Numbered from the stretch's first letter, positions 41,151 through 51,516 are shown. The stretch is 64,000 nucleotides of DNA from Trichomonas vaginalis G3 (GCF_026262505.1 NC_067207.1:11500082-11564081), one strand, 5' to 3'. A program made the numbers and translations. Notes: a model not told the origin generated them from the letters alone.

Positions 41151-41554
41151 CCTAAATTAACTATTAATCTTTGAGATATTTTTTATTGAGGTTAATACGT
41201 TTTTCTAAATAATTAAAATGTAAAATTTTGATTATGAACTCATCTCTAATATTTTGGCTCTTTAATATATTTGAATCATGATCTTTGAGAAGAGTTCTCA
41301 AAAGTATTCACAAAAGCTATTTTTCCTTGAAATTTAAAAATCCTGTTTATCATATATTACCGAATTCAATTCCCTACATATTTCAAAATATTCTATGAAC
41401 ATTTCAATTTTTGAAAAAACATATTTTTTCCAAATATATTTATTCTCATATTTCTAATAATATTTCCTAAAGCGTCACTTTTTACTTCCTCGACGATTAT
41501 TTCCCTCTCAAAAAATTCAATAGCTTACATTTTGACAGAACTTAATATGTAACA
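41151..41554. other. AT-rich transposon interior, no gene seen
   Basis: Contains the right-hand partner (about 41483-41552) of the left end segment 16911-16960 of the integrase transposon. No ORF. Confidence 0.4.
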
Positions 41555-42509
41555 TTTATATAAAAATCAAATTCAATGATCTTAAAAGCGAAGGATAAAC
41601 CTCAAAATTTACGAATATAATGAGTGGGAATATAATGCTTATCTATCATAAAACCATATGAAATATCAATTTTTGCTTTACGCCTAATTTTTGACGACAA
41701 TTAGCAAAAAATGTTAAATGTTAACACTCAGTCCATTTGAATATGAAAAATAAAATTGACTTTGATTAAATGTTTTTATTTATCATGCAATTCTTCTTGC
41801 GACCAAAGATTTGAATAAAATTTCAAAAAATAAGATAGCTTAAAAAATAATATACGGTAGTGTTTACTAATAGATGAATAGTATATAAATTCTATTAAAA
41901 TGGATTTGATCCAAAAAAATATATAAAATTTGATCATAAATAAAATCGTTTTAAATTACTTCTTCATTTAAGGGTGCCCTATAGACGATAGACCACCCTC
42001 AGAAAAGCACTTTTAAGGCTATTATATTGAGAACTAGAATCTGGATAATCCATTCATTCGAGTTCTAATAAGGTTAATTTTGTGATGTTTACATTATCGT
42101 TATAGGGCACCCTTAAATTATAACAATTATTTTTGGTTTTATATTTTTTTGGATCAAATCCATTTTAATAGAATTTATATACTATTCATCTATTAGTAAA
42201 CACTACCGTATATTATTTTTTAAGCTATCTTATTTTTTGAAATTTTATTCAAATCTTTGGTCGCAAGAAGAATTGCATGATAAATAAAAACATTTAATCA
42301 AAGTCAATTTTATTTTTCATATTCAAATGGACTGAGTGTTAACATTTAACATTTTTTGCTAATTGTCGTCAAAAATTAGGCGTAAAGCAAAAATTGATAT
42401 TTCATATGGTTTTATGATAGATAAGCATTATATTCCCACTCATTATATTCGTAAATTTTGAGGTTTATCCTTCGCTTTTAAGATCATTGAATTTGATTTT
42501 TATATAAAA
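41555..42509. mobile_element. Fold-back (hairpin) element, 955 bp
   Basis: Left arm 41555-41923 and right arm 42141-42509 are near-perfect inverted repeats of about 369 bp, starting TTTATATAAAAATCAAATTC. The 217-bp centre is mostly a nested MITE. The element interrupts the right inverted repeat of the integrase transposon, whose paired blocks continue at both sides. No coding capacity. Nearly identical arms suggest recent formation. Confidence 0.8.
41968..42118. mobile_element. Nested MITE with AGGGTGCCCTATA ends and TA flanks
   Basis: TIR TAAGGGTGCCCTATA at the left and its complement TATAGGGCACCCTTA at the right, about 150 bp apart, flanked by TA, as for Tc1/mariner-type non-autonomous elements. 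It sits in the loop of the fold-back element. Confidence 0.65.
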
Positions 42510-42882
42510 TAGTTATATATTAGAAAATAATATGAGTTTATGTGATATTATTTTTCAGAAGATTTCATTCTATATGCCTATGAAAAGTACTCCCAAAACT
42601 AACTTTTTCCTAATTATAATTAAATCTAGAATATTGTATTATGCTTAGTATTATTTCATTTTTCTCATTCAATTTAGATTTTACAAATGTCAAAAAATTG
42701 AGAGCTGTCACTTTTGATGAATTTCTGTTTATTACACAAGTAAGGGTTTCGTTTTGCTAAAATTGTCACTTTTATAGCATATTTGTTTTTGGATGTTTTG
42801 CGAAACCAAAAAAAAACTATGATATACAATGTGTGTGTAAAGAAAATACTTTATTTACTAGTTAAAAAATCATTTGGTATTG

Positions 42883-42888
42883 ATCAAG
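42883..42888. repeat. Left target-site duplication of Maverick B (ATCAAG)
   Basis: ATCAAG directly precedes the AGTAGTAGG terminus and recurs at 58694-58699 directly after the opposite terminus. Confidence 0.88.
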
Positions 42889-43018
42889 AGTAGTAGGATA
42901 TGATGGGTTTTGTGACTTTTTTTGTTACATCTATATATAGACGATGCATTAAAATATATTTATTTATAAACCATTAAAAAAATTAAAGTTATTTTTAAAA
43001 TAATTTATTTTTTTATCT
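42889..43018. repeat. Left TIR of Maverick B
   Basis: About 130 bp, complementary to 58564-58693. Includes GTTACATCTATATATAGACG and a T-rich promoter-like stretch. A further inverted block (43131-43190 with 58151-58210) lies just inside. Confidence 0.85.
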
Positions 43019-43041
43019 TTTATAAAAGAAGCTATATATAG

Positions 43042-43164
43042 ATGATGTCAGATATTCCGCGATTAATTAAACATTGTTTAAATCCTGAATGGAATCAATG
43101 GAGTCATAATCAAAGACCTCATAAACGAGTAAAAGAAATTAGAAATAATTATTTTCATGAATAA
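43042..43164 (+). CDS. Maverick B short copy of the TIR-linked gene
   Basis: 40 codons (MMSDIPRLIKHCLNPEWNQW onward), ending VKEIRNNYFHE. The same ending closes the 126-residue gene at the other end (58175-58555), so this is a shorter relative in the mirror position. Whether it is expressed is unknown. Confidence 0.4.
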   Translation: MMSDIPRLIKHCLNPEWNQWSHNQRPHKRVKEIRNNYFHE

Positions 43165-43226
43165 AAAATAAACTTTAAAAATTCATGTCTTACATTTTTG
43201 AATAATTTATTTTTTTTTTGTATGAA

Positions 43227-43711
43227 ATGAGTGAATCAAAATTCGTGACTGTAAATCAATTAATGAATAAACTTTCACCAATTCTCACCCAGGTTAAACA
43301 AGTAGACGTTTATTTTGATGATTACATACAAAGTTTATTTTATAAAGGTAAGTTTAATATTAAACCTATTGCTTTTGCATTTGATGGTAAATTAATCGAA
43401 AATTCAAAATTTGGGAATTAATTCCGGATATTGAATTTATAACAAATATTAAGGATAAATGGTTTAAACAACAAAACCACCTCACTAAAGTTCTTTGTAG
43501 ATTAATGATTAAAACTGAGGAAAAAGAATTTAACGGGTTTAAATATCATCCATGTAAAATTTTAGAACTTGGTAACGAAAAACTTCAGAAAAAATTAAAC
43601 GCAAGACTATCAAAAGATAGAGTTGAAAGAGTAAATAAACTCGCTAAAGGTAATGGTAATGGTAATGGTAATGATGAAGAAGAATTTGATGAGTTCAACA
43701 TTGAACTTTAA
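43227..43711 (+). pseudogene. Maverick B small gene with Gly-Asn repeat, broken
   Basis: ATG at 43227 (MSESKFVTVNQLMNKLSPIL onward). A later part contains KLNARLSKDRVERVNKLAKG and a GNGNGNGN run, then an acidic tail. Resembles the decayed gene at 30480-30930 in Maverick A. Broken. Function unknown. Confidence 0.45.
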
Positions 43712-43715
43712 GAAA

Positions 43716-44084
43716 CTAATGATTATTTGAATTTATGAAATCAATTATTTGATTCATTCTTTCTTCAATCTTTTCTATTCTTTTTGTTAAATCATCAATT
43801 TTCATTAATGAGGTGATTCTTGATTGAGGAATAGATTTCAAACTAACCACCCCCTTTATTTTTGAAATTTTGAATCCATCAACTTTAAACATTTTATTCA
43901 ATTTACATGTTGTCAATTCTTCAAATAATTTTTTATTATTAGCATAATAGTCATTAAATTCTTCAACAGATGAAAAAATTTTTATTTCAGTAATTGGTTT
44001 AACAACGTTTATTTTTTGTTGAACATTTTCACTTTCATTTATTTCTTCCTCCTCTGTTTCATTTATTTTTAAAATCGGTTTCAT
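43716..44084 (-). CDS. Maverick B 122-residue coiled-coil protein
   Basis: ATG at 44084 (MKPILKINETEEEEINESEN onward). Acidic N-terminus, a central block FKVDGFKISKIKGVVSLKSI and a C-terminal coiled coil (LTKRIEKIEERMNQIIDF). Converges on the preceding gene with a 4-bp gap. Not recognised. Confidence 0.5.
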   Translation of the reverse strand: MKPILKINETEEEEINESENVQQKINVVKPITEIKIFSSVEEFNDYYANNKKLFEELTTCKLNKMFKVDGFKISKIKGVVSLKSIPQSRITSLMKIDDLTKRIEKIEERMNQIIDFINSNNH

Positions 44085-44151
44085 TTATCATTAAATAAAA
44101 ATTAGAATATAAGTGATGAAATATATTTTTTTAATTAATATTAAATCAGAA

Positions 44152-44388
44152 ATGGCGGCAGGATTCTTTAAAAAATTATGGAATGGAATTAAGAAAGCTG
44201 CGGGTTGGGTTCATAAAAAGATTATTAAACCCATTGCAAACTTTTTGGCACCAGTAGCGAAAACGGCAGGAACTATCATAGGTGGAGTATTAGGTACTAA
44301 AGCAGGTAATCCGGCGATGGGAGCACAAGCAGGTAACGCAATTGGTGGAATAGCTGAAGGAATACTTAATAAAATAGGAGGTAGATAG
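44152..44388 (+). CDS. Maverick B amphipathic small protein 1
   Basis: 78 codons, start at the ATG at 44152 (MAAGFFKKLWNGIKKAAGWV), chosen because its neighbour on the other strand starts the same way. The first 25 residues form an amphipathic basic helix; the middle is Gly/Ala-rich (GTIIGGVLGTKAG) and membrane-friendly. It resembles membrane-active virion peptides such as adenovirus protein VI in general character, an inference only. It ends 29 bp from its convergent paralogue. Confidence 0.55.
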   Translation: MAAGFFKKLWNGIKKAAGWVHKKIIKPIANFLAPVAKTAGTIIGGVLGTKAGNPAMGAQAGNAIGGIAEGILNKIGGR

Positions 44389-44417
44389 TGGAAAAATAAA
44401 TTATTTTAAAATTATTT

Positions 44418-44633
44418 TTATCTTAGTATCGGTTGTAGTCTTTGATAAACTTTTTCTCCTTTATTTAAAACTTCTCTTATTGGGGCAGCTTTTGGTGTTA
44501 TTGATTCAGCAACGTCACTAATTGCTTCTTTATTCTTAAATATCCAATTTGCTCCCTTCTTCAATGTTTCCCAAACTTTACTCGCTCCTCTTTTTACTTT
44601 ATCCCACAGTTTCTTAAATATACCTGCAGCCAT
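44418..44633 (-). CDS. Maverick B amphipathic small protein 2 (paralogue)
   Basis: 71 codons, ATG at 44633 (MAAGIFKKLWDKVKRGASKV). The N-terminal 12 residues match protein 1 almost exactly (MAAG-F/I-FKKLW), while the rest differs, lacking the Gly-rich part and carrying KEAISDVAESITPKAAPIRE. The two genes converge tail to tail, an inverted duplication followed by divergence. Confidence 0.55.
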   Translation of the reverse strand: MAAGIFKKLWDKVKRGASKVWETLKKGANWIFKNKEAISDVAESITPKAAPIREVLNKGEKVYQRLQPILR

Positions 44634-44702
44634 AGTTGATTATTTCATTAAAATTAAAAATTCATTTTCATCTTTTAATTTTGATTTTTTATTTATTAAT
44701 AA

Positions 44703-46339
44703 ATGACGACTAACTATTTGGTGCCAAACACTAAACCGATTAATGGAAATGTGTTTCATTCATTCGAAAAGATAAATGAAATATTCGCAAAGAATGACGG
44801 TAGAAGATATTATAGAGAACTTGAAAGTTCATGCTATGACTCTGATGCTCCATATTTTGATGATAAACAAACTCATTTAAGAATTACAAATCCGGCTCAT
44901 GATGTGAACCAATTAGGTGACACATATATTAAACGCAAAGTTAAAGCAACTCTAGTTTCAAATAAAGCTTTCACATGTGATGCCGCTTTTAAATGCATGC
45001 GTTTATTCGTTGGTTACAAATCATCAAATCAAAGCTTTAAACAATTAGAAGTAGAAACCGAAAGAGGTGATGCCGGTTATCTTCAGATGGATTGCGCCCG
45101 TGAATCTTTCGCATTTGCAACATATAAACCAAAATCAGAAAGGAAAGTTAAAAAGTTTGTTCATTCGTTATATAATAATGTTCAAAAATATGATAACTCA
45201 GTATGTGGTAAATATATTGACCCTTCAGAAGTTTTCAAGAAAGCAAATGAAGAAGTTGATGTCACTTTTGATATGATTATTCCGGTAAATGATTTGTTAG
45301 CATTTCAGGCGTTCGATGATTATCCTAAATCATTTGGTGATATCATTCTTAAATATTATGTTTTCAGGGATACTTTAGTATTTTGTCAGGTTGACCCGTT
45401 AAGAGTTGCTGATTTACAAAATTACGTTTATGAAAAGATAACTGATGAAAATTATGAAAAGATTATGAATCATGTTTATAAATATGATCGCAAATTCCAA
45501 CAAATCGGACTTCCTACCAAATTAATTACAAGCTTAGCCGCTACATCTGCTGAGGCAACAGTTGATGACGTTATTATTTCATGCACAAAGATGGAAGTTT
45601 TAGAGGATAAATGCATTACACCGGATACGGTTTAATTGAAGAATCAGTTAAAGCAATACCACGTTTATTTAGTAAGGAAGATCCATTCATGATTCCAGCT
45701 CAACATATTGACGTTCGTTCACTAAATGGAGGTTGCATCACTCCTGAAGGTATTAGCTCAGATTTCTCATACGCTCTTCATAATGTTACAGATGTTGTGT
45801 TAACATTTCCGAAGAATGCAATGCAAAGAACGGTTTTAGAAAATCCAATGCTTCGAGGTCTTCAGGTCACTATAGATTCCAGAAACTTCCCCGATCAAGC
45901 GATGACCACAGTGGGCGACATATTCTTTACACGTATGCTTCAAGCTTCTGATTTAGATGGAGTGAATGAATGCACAGAAGAATACGAGGACTCATTAACT
46001 AGACCACTGAATGATGATGGCACGCCATTAGCTAGAACATGGAAAGACCAAACTTCATTCTTATGCACTATTCCAGTTCAACGTGATGGAGCGGGTATAT
46101 TCTTTGATGGATTAGAAACTTTCAACCCACAAGTTACAGTACAAGTGAAAGCTTATCCAATCATTCAGGGTGAAAATGACACTTACTGTTCAAAGGTGAC
46201 AAATCCTCCTCAGGTTTGGTTTACTAGGACTACATATTGGACATGGACACCGGACGAAGGTTTGAAATATCATCCAACAGGTACACCACCACAGTATAGA
46301 AGTTCATATGATGAAATATTGATGAATAGAAATGTTTAA
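44703..46339 (+). pseudogene. Maverick B major capsid-like gene, broken
   Basis: ATG at 44703 (MTTNYLVPNTKPINGNVFHS onward). About 545 codons in all, beta-rich, with segments such as HLRITNPAHDVNQLGDTYIK, FDMIIPVNDLLAF and VVLTFPKNAMQR that suit a double-jelly-roll capsid protein of Polinton size. It lies directly before the packaging ATPase, the usual morphogenesis block. Broken about once. Capsid assignment is inferred from size, composition and context. Confidence 0.55.
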
Positions 46340-46363
46340 AATTATAAATTTATTTTTGATTAA

Positions 46364-47191
46364 ATGGATTTAAATTCATCCACCCCTTATGAAGAATTAG
46401 CGGGAGTATATAATACATACGTAGATGATATGATTAATGAAGCATTGAGTGATAATAGAAATGCTCTATCTAAGGAAAAATTAATGAAAATTCCATATTC
46501 TGAATGTTACTTAAATTCAATCACTGCAGCAATTGGTAAACAGAATAAAGGTAAAACATTAACGATATTAAAACAAATTATCATTATTGCTAACACTTCC
46601 CCCTATTCACATGTGTTGATTTATATCAACCGTTCAGGTTCACCTTCAGATGATACATTTGAATCTTTAAAGCATTTAATCAAAATTCCAATTATTTATT
46701 TATCACAAGAAGAAGCAGAAGATTATTTAAAAAACTTTTTAATGTATAAAGAATTATATAATACAATCAAGAAGCAAGGATTAGAGGATAAAATTATTGA
46801 TAAACAACGGGATGAATTATTTGAAACACTTTCTATTTCAAATTTTGATAGAGAATTTTTGCATTCACTCATTTTTCTAGATGATGCAGTGAAATCAAAA
46901 CTAATAACAAATGAGAAATCATATTTTAATCAGTTATTAACTCAATGTCGACACATTCAGTGTTCATTCTTTATGGCTGTTCAATATTTCAAAGCATTAA
47001 GCACAAACATTAAATCAAATCTATCAACACTTTTCATTTTCAGTGGTTTTAGTCGTCAACAGTTGAACGTTATGCTTTATCAAGTGAATTTACCAATGAG
47101 CATTAATGAACTTTACACACAATATCAACAATTAGGTCAACATGGAAAAATAATAGTTGATTTAAATAAAGGAAGTGTTAAATTTGATTAA
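46364..47191 (+). CDS. Maverick B genome-packaging ATPase, whole
   Basis: 275 codons. Walker A ITAAIGKQNKGKTLTILKQI (about residues 52-71), Walker B LIFLDDAVKSK (about 168-178) and a following CRHIQCSFFMAVQYFKAL region. Same family as the Maverick A gene at 19609-20496, with the shared FSGFSRQQLN / FQGFSRYDIE segment near the C-terminus. It looks whole and follows the capsid-like gene by 24 bp. Confidence 0.85.
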   Translation: MDLNSSTPYEELAGVYNTYVDDMINEALSDNRNALSKEKLMKIPYSECYLNSITAAIGKQNKGKTLTILKQIIIIANTSPYSHVLIYINRSGSPSDDTFESLKHLIKIPIIYLSQEEAEDYLKNFLMYKELYNTIKKQGLEDKIIDKQRDELFETLSISNFDREFLHSLIFLDDAVKSKLITNEKSYFNQLLTQCRHIQCSFFMAVQYFKALSTNIKSNLSTLFIFSGFSRQQLNVMLYQVNLPMSINELYTQYQQLGQHGKIIVDLNKGSVKFD

Positions 47192-47231
47192 CTTTTTATA
47201 ATTAATTTTTATTTTTTATTTATAATTAAAC

Positions 47232-48130
47232 ATGACAGAAATGGCAAATCTTCTACAGGTTCCATTAAAACAAGGAACAAACAAAAAAGGTGCATATAAT
47301 AGAACTATGAAAGTTCCTGATGGAATGAAAGAATTAGTTCATATTGTTGCTGGTCTTCAAAAAGATGTTAAACAAATGAGAAACGTTTTAACATTACCAG
47401 AAGCTCAAGCATATGCCAAACGTCAAGGTCCAAATTGAGAAGCACACGAAGCAGACATTACGGGTCCAAATGGAAAACCTGATGGTATAAATGAAGTTTT
47501 CGTTACTGATGGTCAAGGTAATATTAAAGTCATAAATGGTTACAAATTAACTATAACTGATTATCCTAAACGTAAAGCATATAATGAACGTTATCCTATG
47601 CAATTTGATGAAAATGGAAAAGCTGTTAAACAATACATTGGAGAAGGTGAAAATGGTCCAATTAATTCATACCGTTATAATCCATATTCTTATTTCAATG
47701 AAGAATTAAATGCTATTGAAGAGGGACCGGATGGATTACCACGATATTCTAACCAGTTTGATGGTCAATATGCAAATATTAGACCTGAAATTTCAGCTAA
47801 GAAATTCTTTAAAGTTGCTTTATTCGATCCAGTTTTCGCAAATGTTAAAGATGAACTTAAACATCAATTCCAACCAATTATAGTAGCAAGAATTGCATCA
47901 GGTGCTTTATCTCAAGCATTCAAAGATTTAATTAAGAAACCATTATATCAGCAACGAGGTTTAACTTATGATTTAGTTAAGGAATCAGATAAAAAAAATT
48001 TGAGAAATCAGATGATTATAAGAATGCAATTAATGAATATATTAGGTCTATTAATTACAATGAACCAGCTAAAAATCAACTTCATGAACAAATACAGGGA
48101 ATAATAGATTCAAAAGTTCCAGCAAAATAA
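47232..48130 (+). pseudogene. Maverick B structural-type gene, broken
   Basis: ATG at 47232 ([20 protein letters not shown] onward). Later segments are Asn/Tyr/Gly-rich (GENGPINSYRYNPYSYFNEE) and then helical (KVALFDPVFANVKDELKHQF). It follows the ATPase, in the block of virion genes. No family recognised; the gene is broken. Confidence 0.45.
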
Positions 48131-48162
48131 AAGTTTAAATATATTTTTTTATTCAATTATAA

Positions 48163-48831
48163 ATGAGAAGACGTTTCACTAGTCAAAAGAACACAAACGC
48201 AAAAGCAGAGATTACGGTTGGTTATAACGTAAATGATGATAAATCACGAATTATTCAAAATGTTAAAGTTAATGTTAGCCCTGAATTAACAAGGTCAGCA
48301 ACTCAACCAAATTTATTAACTCGTGACTTACCGAAGAATGAGGAGAATGAAGAAAAATGAGAATGGAGACCCAATCATTTTATCTGAACCCGGTAAAGAA
48401 CCTGTTGAAATTCCCACTTATCCAACATACCCCCACCTCTTTCATCAAACATCGAGAACCCATATAAAATAGACATTAATTCTGAATTAATGAAAATTTA
48501 CCGTGATATAATAATTAATAATTATGATTCAATAATAAATTTAATTGACCAATCCGGTTTAATTATTTTACCTTATGAATCATTAATTCACATTATCGCC
48601 ATTCTTTGTGATGTTCAAGATTCAGACGTTAAGATTCAATTTTTCATAGATGATGAGGTTTCATGCTGCGGAACAGTTGCAAAAATAAATCCTATAAAGG
48701 ATATTAGCACAATTAAGATATCAAAGAACGGAACAACAACTGAACTTCATTTAACATATAATGATATTTATAATAAAATAGTTGATGAATATAAAATATC
48801 ACTTGAAAAATTCTTTGTTAAGGCTATTTAA
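48163..48831 (+). pseudogene. Maverick B conserved gene shared with Maverick A (20920), broken
   Basis: ATG at 48163 (MRRRFTSQKNTNAKAEITVG onward). The C-terminal half, from IIINNYDSIINLIDQSGLII to the SCCG motif, corresponds to the gene at 20920-21534 of Maverick A. A homologous order of neighbours (this gene, then the beta-rich gene) is kept in both. Broken. Function unknown. Confidence 0.5.
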
Positions 48832-48894
48832 TATTCAAGCATTAACATTATCGAATAATAATCCTTTGAATCATAATCAATAATAATTGACCTT

Positions 48895-49308
48895 TCACCA
48901 GTTTTCTATCGTTTGTTTTATTTCTTTTTGTTCCCCACTATCCGGATCGGTCATTGTAATTGTTTTTGTTATAGTATCAGCTTTATCTTTAACTTCAATC
49001 TTTTTTCCATCGGGATATTTAAACCAAAATTCCAAAAATTCGATATTGTCAATCTGTTCATATTTTAATCTATCAATTACATTTTTAATACCATCTGAAA
49101 ATCTTATGAAATGGTCATTATATGGGTTTGATTGAACTAAATTTGAATGAAGTGAAATATAACCTGTTGATGAATATGACACTGACTCATATTTTCTGAA
49201 AACACTAAAATTTATAACATGAATGAATTTCTTATTCGTTGAATTTATGAATTCTTGAGGTAATCTTATTCTAGTTTTATTTATCACTGGAAAATAACGC
49301 TTTACCAT
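48895..49308 (-). CDS. Maverick B 137-residue gene, unknown
   Basis: Start taken at the ATG at 49308 (MVKRYFPVINKTRIRLPQEF onward), because the longer frame would overlap the divergent gene at 49328. Beta-like protein with GIKNVIDRLKYEQIDNIEFL in the middle and a Thr/Asp/Glu-rich end. Shares an 18-bp divergent promoter gap with the next gene. Not recognised. Confidence 0.5.
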   Translation of the reverse strand: MVKRYFPVINKTRIRLPQEFINSTNKKFIHVINFSVFRKYESVSYSSTGYISLHSNLVQSNPYNDHFIRFSDGIKNVIDRLKYEQIDNIEFLEFWFKYPDGKKIEVKDKADTITKTITMTDPDSGEQKEIKQTIENW

Positions 49309-49327
49309 ATTTTTAATCGTAATAAAA

Positions 49328-50035
49328 ATGTCAATTATCAATATTATTTCGAATAATAGCTGTGAATTAAATTTAACAGTTAGCGGAATTTATAATGTTA
49401 CTCTCGTTTCTGTGAGTGGTAAATTTAATCCCATTCTTTTAGACCCTTCAGATTATATATCATTTATTAAAGATGACCTTGAAAAAACGTATGATATGTA
49501 TATAAATAATGTGATAGCGAAATGGGATATTAACATGATTTTAAGTTATTTAAATGAATCATTTATCGTATGGTATGAAGAAAATTTTAAATCAAAACCG
49601 ATAAACTTTTTGAACTTGATGAAATAAATAACCTTATTAAATTCCGCTGAAAATTAAATTTTGTACTCCTCATCTTCGTTCATTGTTGGGGATATTAAAT
49701 TTTGAAAAAGATGTTGGGGATGTTTTGTATTCTGACACTGGTTCCAATTTCATTTTAATCAAATGTGATAAAGTTAATACCCCAATGAGATTTTCACATC
49801 AAACATTAGACCAAACTCTTACCCATCAATACAAAACATTTTATCCATCAACTTAAACACATTTTCTTTATCATATCCGTTTCAATTATCCGGGAATTCA
49901 TTTATTCTTCATTCAAAAGATTTATCAAATATTAAATTTAGAATAACTGACCTATTTGATTGTGATTTAGAATTTATGAATGAAATATTATGGCAATTTC
50001 AAATAGAGAAAATAGCTGATGAGATAACGGATTAA
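49328..50035 (+). pseudogene. Maverick B beta-rich structural-type gene, broken
   Basis: ATG at 49328 (MSIINIISNNSCELNLTVSG onward). Near the 3' end LSNIKFRITDLFDCDLEF matches the LKDMQFRLVDFQGEPVEL motif of the Maverick A gene 21731-22502. Both lie directly upstream of the fibre-like gene, so the neighbourhood is conserved (in A on the other strand). A minor capsid or fibre-base role is a guess. Broken several times. Confidence 0.5.
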
Positions 50036-50059
50036 ATATTTATTTTTAAATCATAATAA

Positions 50060-51237
50060 ATGATTAAACAACAGCAACTTAAGGCGCAAAGCGCCCAGGT
50101 CCTTCAGACCATTACATACGCCATATATGCATATAATTCAAAGACGGCAGAACAAACGCAAAGGTTGAAATATGGAGATTTGGAGATAGTATTGAAAAAT
50201 GACCATTTCGAATTCGTTTGCAAAGGTGGTGCAGTGATATCAAATATAAAAGAAATTTTATTTATGAATTCAAAAATTAAAGGAATAACGGATGATATAA
50301 CATCAATTCCACCAGAAGAACAGAGATATTACGCATTAAATGCATTTCCTAAAGTTTTGAAGATTGGAAGATTTAATTTAAATGAGGAATTCATAGAAGG
50401 TTTCCTAAACGACATAATGAAGAAGGTGGATAAGGAATATGTGGATAGTGAATTAAATAAGAAGGCAAATTTGGTTTATGTTGATGAAAAAGATAATGAA
50501 ATTAAAGAAAAGGTTGAATGGTATCATGAATGGACATCGGAGACTTTTAAAGTTAAAGCTGATACAGGATGGGTTTCAGGATGTTTAGACCTTAAAGCAG
50601 ATAAAACTTATGTTGATGAAAAAGATAATGAAATTAAAGAAAAGGTTGAATGGTATCATGAATGGACATCGGAGACTTTTAAAGTTAAAGCTGATACAGG
50701 ATGGGTTTCAGGATGTTTAGACCTTAAAGCAGATAAAACTTATGTTGATGAAAATTATGCAAAGAAGTCGGAAGTAAATGATGTGATTACAAGCATGAAA
50801 AATGAAATACTTCAAACATTATATCCTGTTGGTTCTATTTATACGTCAATGAATCAACAAATCCAGCAACAGTTTTAGGTTTTGGTACGTGGAAGCAGAT
50901 TGTAGATAAATTCTTATACTGTGCTAGATATTCAAAGCAAACAGGAGGTTCGAAGAAAATTAAAGAAGCAAACCTTCCACCGCACACTCATACAGGAACG
51001 ACAAACTTTTCTGGCGACCATAGCCACTCATTAAGAGACCACCCATTATACAACTCAGAATATAAAGCTGGCAATGATGTTTTATCTCCATCTTATAACA
51101 ATGCAGCAAAAAAGATTTTTCGACCAACTGAACCAGGAGGAAATCATTCACACACTTTCACAACAAATCCAACAGGCTTGGGTAAAGATTACATGCCACC
51201 ATTTGTGACTATATTCGCATGGTACCGCGTTCATTGA
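50060..51237 (+). pseudogene. Maverick B phage-tail-fibre-like protein gene, broken
   Basis: ATG at 50060 (MIKQQQLKAQSAQVLQTITY onward). N-terminal globular part, then 44-residue tandem repeats (VKADTGWVSGCLDLKADKTY; identical at DNA level, period 132 bp). A coiled part follows (NYAKKSEVNDVITSMKNEIL), then the collar-like tip with YPVGSIYTS, PPHTHTGTTNFSGDHSHS and a final FVTIFAWYRV. The tip is nearly the same as in Maverick A, the shaft is different. Suggests a trimeric attachment fibre. Broken. Confidence 0.7.
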
Positions 51238-51240
51238 ATG

Positions 51241-51273
51241 TGCTTGAGCCCAGACCTTTGGGTCAAGGCTTAC
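51241..51273 (+). terminator. Conserved stem-loop after the fibre gene
   Basis: TTGAGCC...GGCTTA with an inner ACC/GGT stem, matching the structure at 25434-25468 of Maverick A at the same place. Confidence 0.4.
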
Positions 51274-51372
51274 CGAATGAACTAAATATATTTTATGTCT
51301 GTAATTAATTAGGTAATGAAGTAATGGATGAACTGCAGAAATAACTGATAACAAAATTTTATTTTTATATAA

Positions 51373-51516
51373 ATGGATACCCCACAAGCTCAAAATTTAC
51401 CACGAATCATAACAAGGGAGGAAATGATAAAAATGATGCAAGAACGAATTAAAAACAACAAACCACGAAAACCGAGAAGATGCGGTTATGCAGTAATGAT
51501 GGAAAGAAGAACCTAG
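51373..51516 (+). CDS. Maverick B 47-residue basic protein
   Basis: ATG at 51373 (MDTPQAQNLPRIITREEMIK onward), ending CGYAVMMERRT. Strongly basic C-terminal half (KNNKPRKPRR). A TTTTTATATAA box lies just before the ATG. Too short for the usual ORF cut-off but well placed. Function unknown; nucleic-acid binding possible. Confidence 0.45.
   Translation: MDTPQAQNLPRIITREEMIKMMQERIKNNKPRKPRRCGYAVMMERRT

Larger units (their letters stand above)
16685..42739. mobile_element. IS3/Ginger-like integrase DNA transposon, split by Maverick A
   Basis: The ends form an imperfect inverted repeat. The left end begins TGTTGTAAACAGAAATTCAT (16685), and the right end is its near complement ending TTATTACACA (about 42738). 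Further paired blocks are 16850-16910 with 42508-42568, and 16911-16950 with about 41510-41552. The only recognisable gene is the rve integrase at 17202-17327 and 39489-40343. Inside the outline lie Maverick A (17328-39483), a hairpin cluster and a 955-bp fold-back element. Without them it would be about 3 kb. A clean target duplication was not found. Another transposon is inserted at or just beyond its right tip. Confidence 0.6.
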
